Of a stretch of 64,000 bases of DNA, positions 63,077 through 64,000 are shown one piece after another. A model generated the notes under the pieces. That model searched no databases. It was given only the letters and a program-made list of their open reading frames with translations, and was not told the DNA's origin. Source of the DNA: Desulfuromonas sp. KJ2020 (GTDB lineage Bacteria; Desulfobacterota; Desulfuromonadia; Desulfuromonadales; SZUA-540); NCBI RefSeq assembly GCF_024197615.1, contig NZ_JAKUKE010000001.1, forward strand, positions 977,570-1,041,569, written 5' to 3'. Position numbers and translations under genes: made by a program. The stretch's first letter is position 1, and the number at the start of each line of letters is the position of its first letter.

Positions 63077-63369
63077 TGTCTCTCGCTTTCGCCTTTGATC
63101 TGCTGCTGCTCGCTGCGCTGCTGGCCTTGGCCTGGCAGATTCTGTCAGCCCGCGATCTCTTCAAGGCGGTGGTGCTGTTCATGGCCTTCGGACTGCTCAT
63201 GGCGCTGGCCTGGGTGCGGCTGCGGGCCCCCGATATCGCCCTGGCGGAAGCGGCCATCGGCGCCGGACTCACCGGAGCCCTTTTGCTGGACGCGGTCGGG
63301 CACCTGGATGTGGCACGGAATGGGGCCACGACCAGGGAACCTTCCTCCTCGTTAGCGGAGGAAGAATGA
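63076..63369 (+). CDS. MbhD/DUF4040-type antiporter subunit
   Basis: A 97-residue protein with three helices. The segment LRAPDIALAEAAIGAGLTGALLLDA (in part, near residue 54) is the DUF4040/MbhD signature, found in other species as the C-terminal part of MrpA. Here it is a separate small gene. It overlaps the next gene as ATGA. Confidence 0.87.
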   Translation: MSLAFAFDLLLLAALLALAWQILSARDLFKAVVLFMAFGLLMALAWVRLRAPDIALAEAAIGAGLTGALLLDAVGHLDVARNGATTREPSSSLAEEE

Positions 63370-64000
63370 AGTTGGCGGAGAGGATTCCCAACGGGCTGGT
63401 CTCGCTGGTCCTGGCAGTCTTTGCAGCCGTCCTGGTCTGGACCGTGCTGTCCTTGCCGGCCGCGTCGGTCCGTCTGCAGCCGCTGGTAAACGCCCGCCTG
63501 GTGGACTCGGGAGTTCACTCGCCGGTGACCGCCGTTCTCCTCAATTTTCGGGGCTACGATACCTTGCTGGAGATCGGGGTCCTGCTGCTGGCGGCGATGG
63601 CCTGCATGGCGCTGCGGCAGGGGCAACCGCCTGGACCGCTGCTCATGATCGCCCCGCCCGGCCCGGTGCTGGCGGCCATGACGCGATTGGTCGTTCCCCT
63701 GATGGTGCTGACCTCAGGCTATCTTCTTTGGGCCGGCGAACATGCGCCGGGTGGGGCTTTTCAGGCCGGCGCCGTGTTGGCTGCTGCCGGGGTCCTGCTG
63801 CTTCTGGGAGGAAAGCTGAATGTCCGTCTGGGGGCTCCCTGGCGGGTGCGGGTGGCGCTGGCTTCCGGCTTCGCCTTTTTCCTGGGATTGGCGCTGGCCA
63901 CCTTGGGGATGGGGGGGAAACTGCTCGAATATCCCCAGAACGGGGCGGGTCCCCTGATCGTCGCCCTGGAGTCTCTGCTGACCTTGTCCATTGCGGTAAC
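63366..64000 (+). CDS. MbhE-MrpB-like fusion subunit (3' end outside window)
   Basis: The open frame reaches the right edge. The first 90 or so codons resemble MbhE (VTAVLLNFRGYDTLLEIGVLLLAAM; the GYDTLLE block near residue 59 is its mark). The part after about residue 105 resembles MrpB/MnhB (GYLLWAGEHAPGGAFQAGAV, with the HxPGGxFQ motif). Separate genes in Mbh-type operons appear fused here. The rest of the operon (MrpC, MrpD and so on) would lie beyond the window. Confidence 0.82.
   Translation, partial: MKLAERIPNGLVSLVLAVFAAVLVWTVLSLPAASVRLQPLVNARLVDSGVHSPVTAVLLNFRGYDTLLEIGVLLLAAMACMALRQGQPPGPLLMIAPPGPVLAAMTRLVVPLMVLTSGYLLWAGEHAPGGAFQAGAVLAAAGVLLLLGGKLNVRLGAPWRVRVALASGFAFFLGLALATLGMGGKLLEYPQNGAGPLIVALESLLTLSIAV

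Overview
The window looks like chromosomal DNA of a GC-rich, Gram-negative, metal- or sulfur-respiring bacterium, most likely of the Desulfuromonadales (Geobacter/Desulfuromonas/Pelobacter relatives). This is inferred from a ten-haem DmsE-type cytochrome paired with an MtrB/PioB-type porin, many lipoproteins, DUF502, a di-haem peroxidase and many sensor proteins. No ribosomal marker is present, so the assignment is by gene content only.

Layout. (1) 1-17200, minus strand: one long operon for a type VI secretion system (T6SS), in transcription order TagH-C-like protein, tssJ, K, L, M, tagF, tssA, B, C, hcp, tssE, F, G and tssH/clpV (cut by the window edge). (2) 17521-23544, plus strand: vgrG with a C-terminal extension, translationally coupled to a lipase-like effector and a WD40-like lipoprotein (candidate immunity protein), then a small membrane gene interrupted by a TGA. 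With vgrG, all 13 T6SS core components are here. (3) 23557-26082: a REP-like hairpin, a Fic protein with an AbiEi-like N-terminus and three 24-bp operator-like repeats, and a PHP-domain phosphatase. (4) 26113-29567, minus strand: an electron-transfer pair, a decahaem lipoprotein cytochrome and an outer-membrane barrel whose frame contains a TGA followed by a SECIS-like hairpin, making it a candidate selenoprotein. A LysR regulator is divergent. (5) 30873-45753: housekeeping and envelope genes (endonuclease III-like enzyme, ileS-lspA, a pseudouridine synthase, two orphan sensor kinases, thioesterase, DUF502, Ca2+/Na+ antiporter, outer-membrane proteins). (6) 45857-51229: a segment between an intact tRNA-Pro and a decayed tRNA-Pro copy, carrying two metallo-beta-lactamase-fold proteins, a di-haem peroxidase and small envelope proteins; it may be the remains of an integrated or duplicated segment. 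(7) 51319-64000: dehydrogenases, a MASE1-GGDEF diguanylate cyclase, a RelE/Phd toxin-antitoxin pair, a tautomerase, an MFS transporter, a P-type ATPase, a Ser/Thr kinase plus FHA protein, and the start of an Mrp/Mbh-type cation antiporter operon that runs off the right edge.

The most notable points are the candidate selenocysteine in the MtrB-like porin (TGA at 26656-26658 on the minus strand), the vgrG-effector-lipoprotein module, the AbiEi-Fic fusion with its repeats, and the tRNA-Pro/pseudo-tRNA pair.
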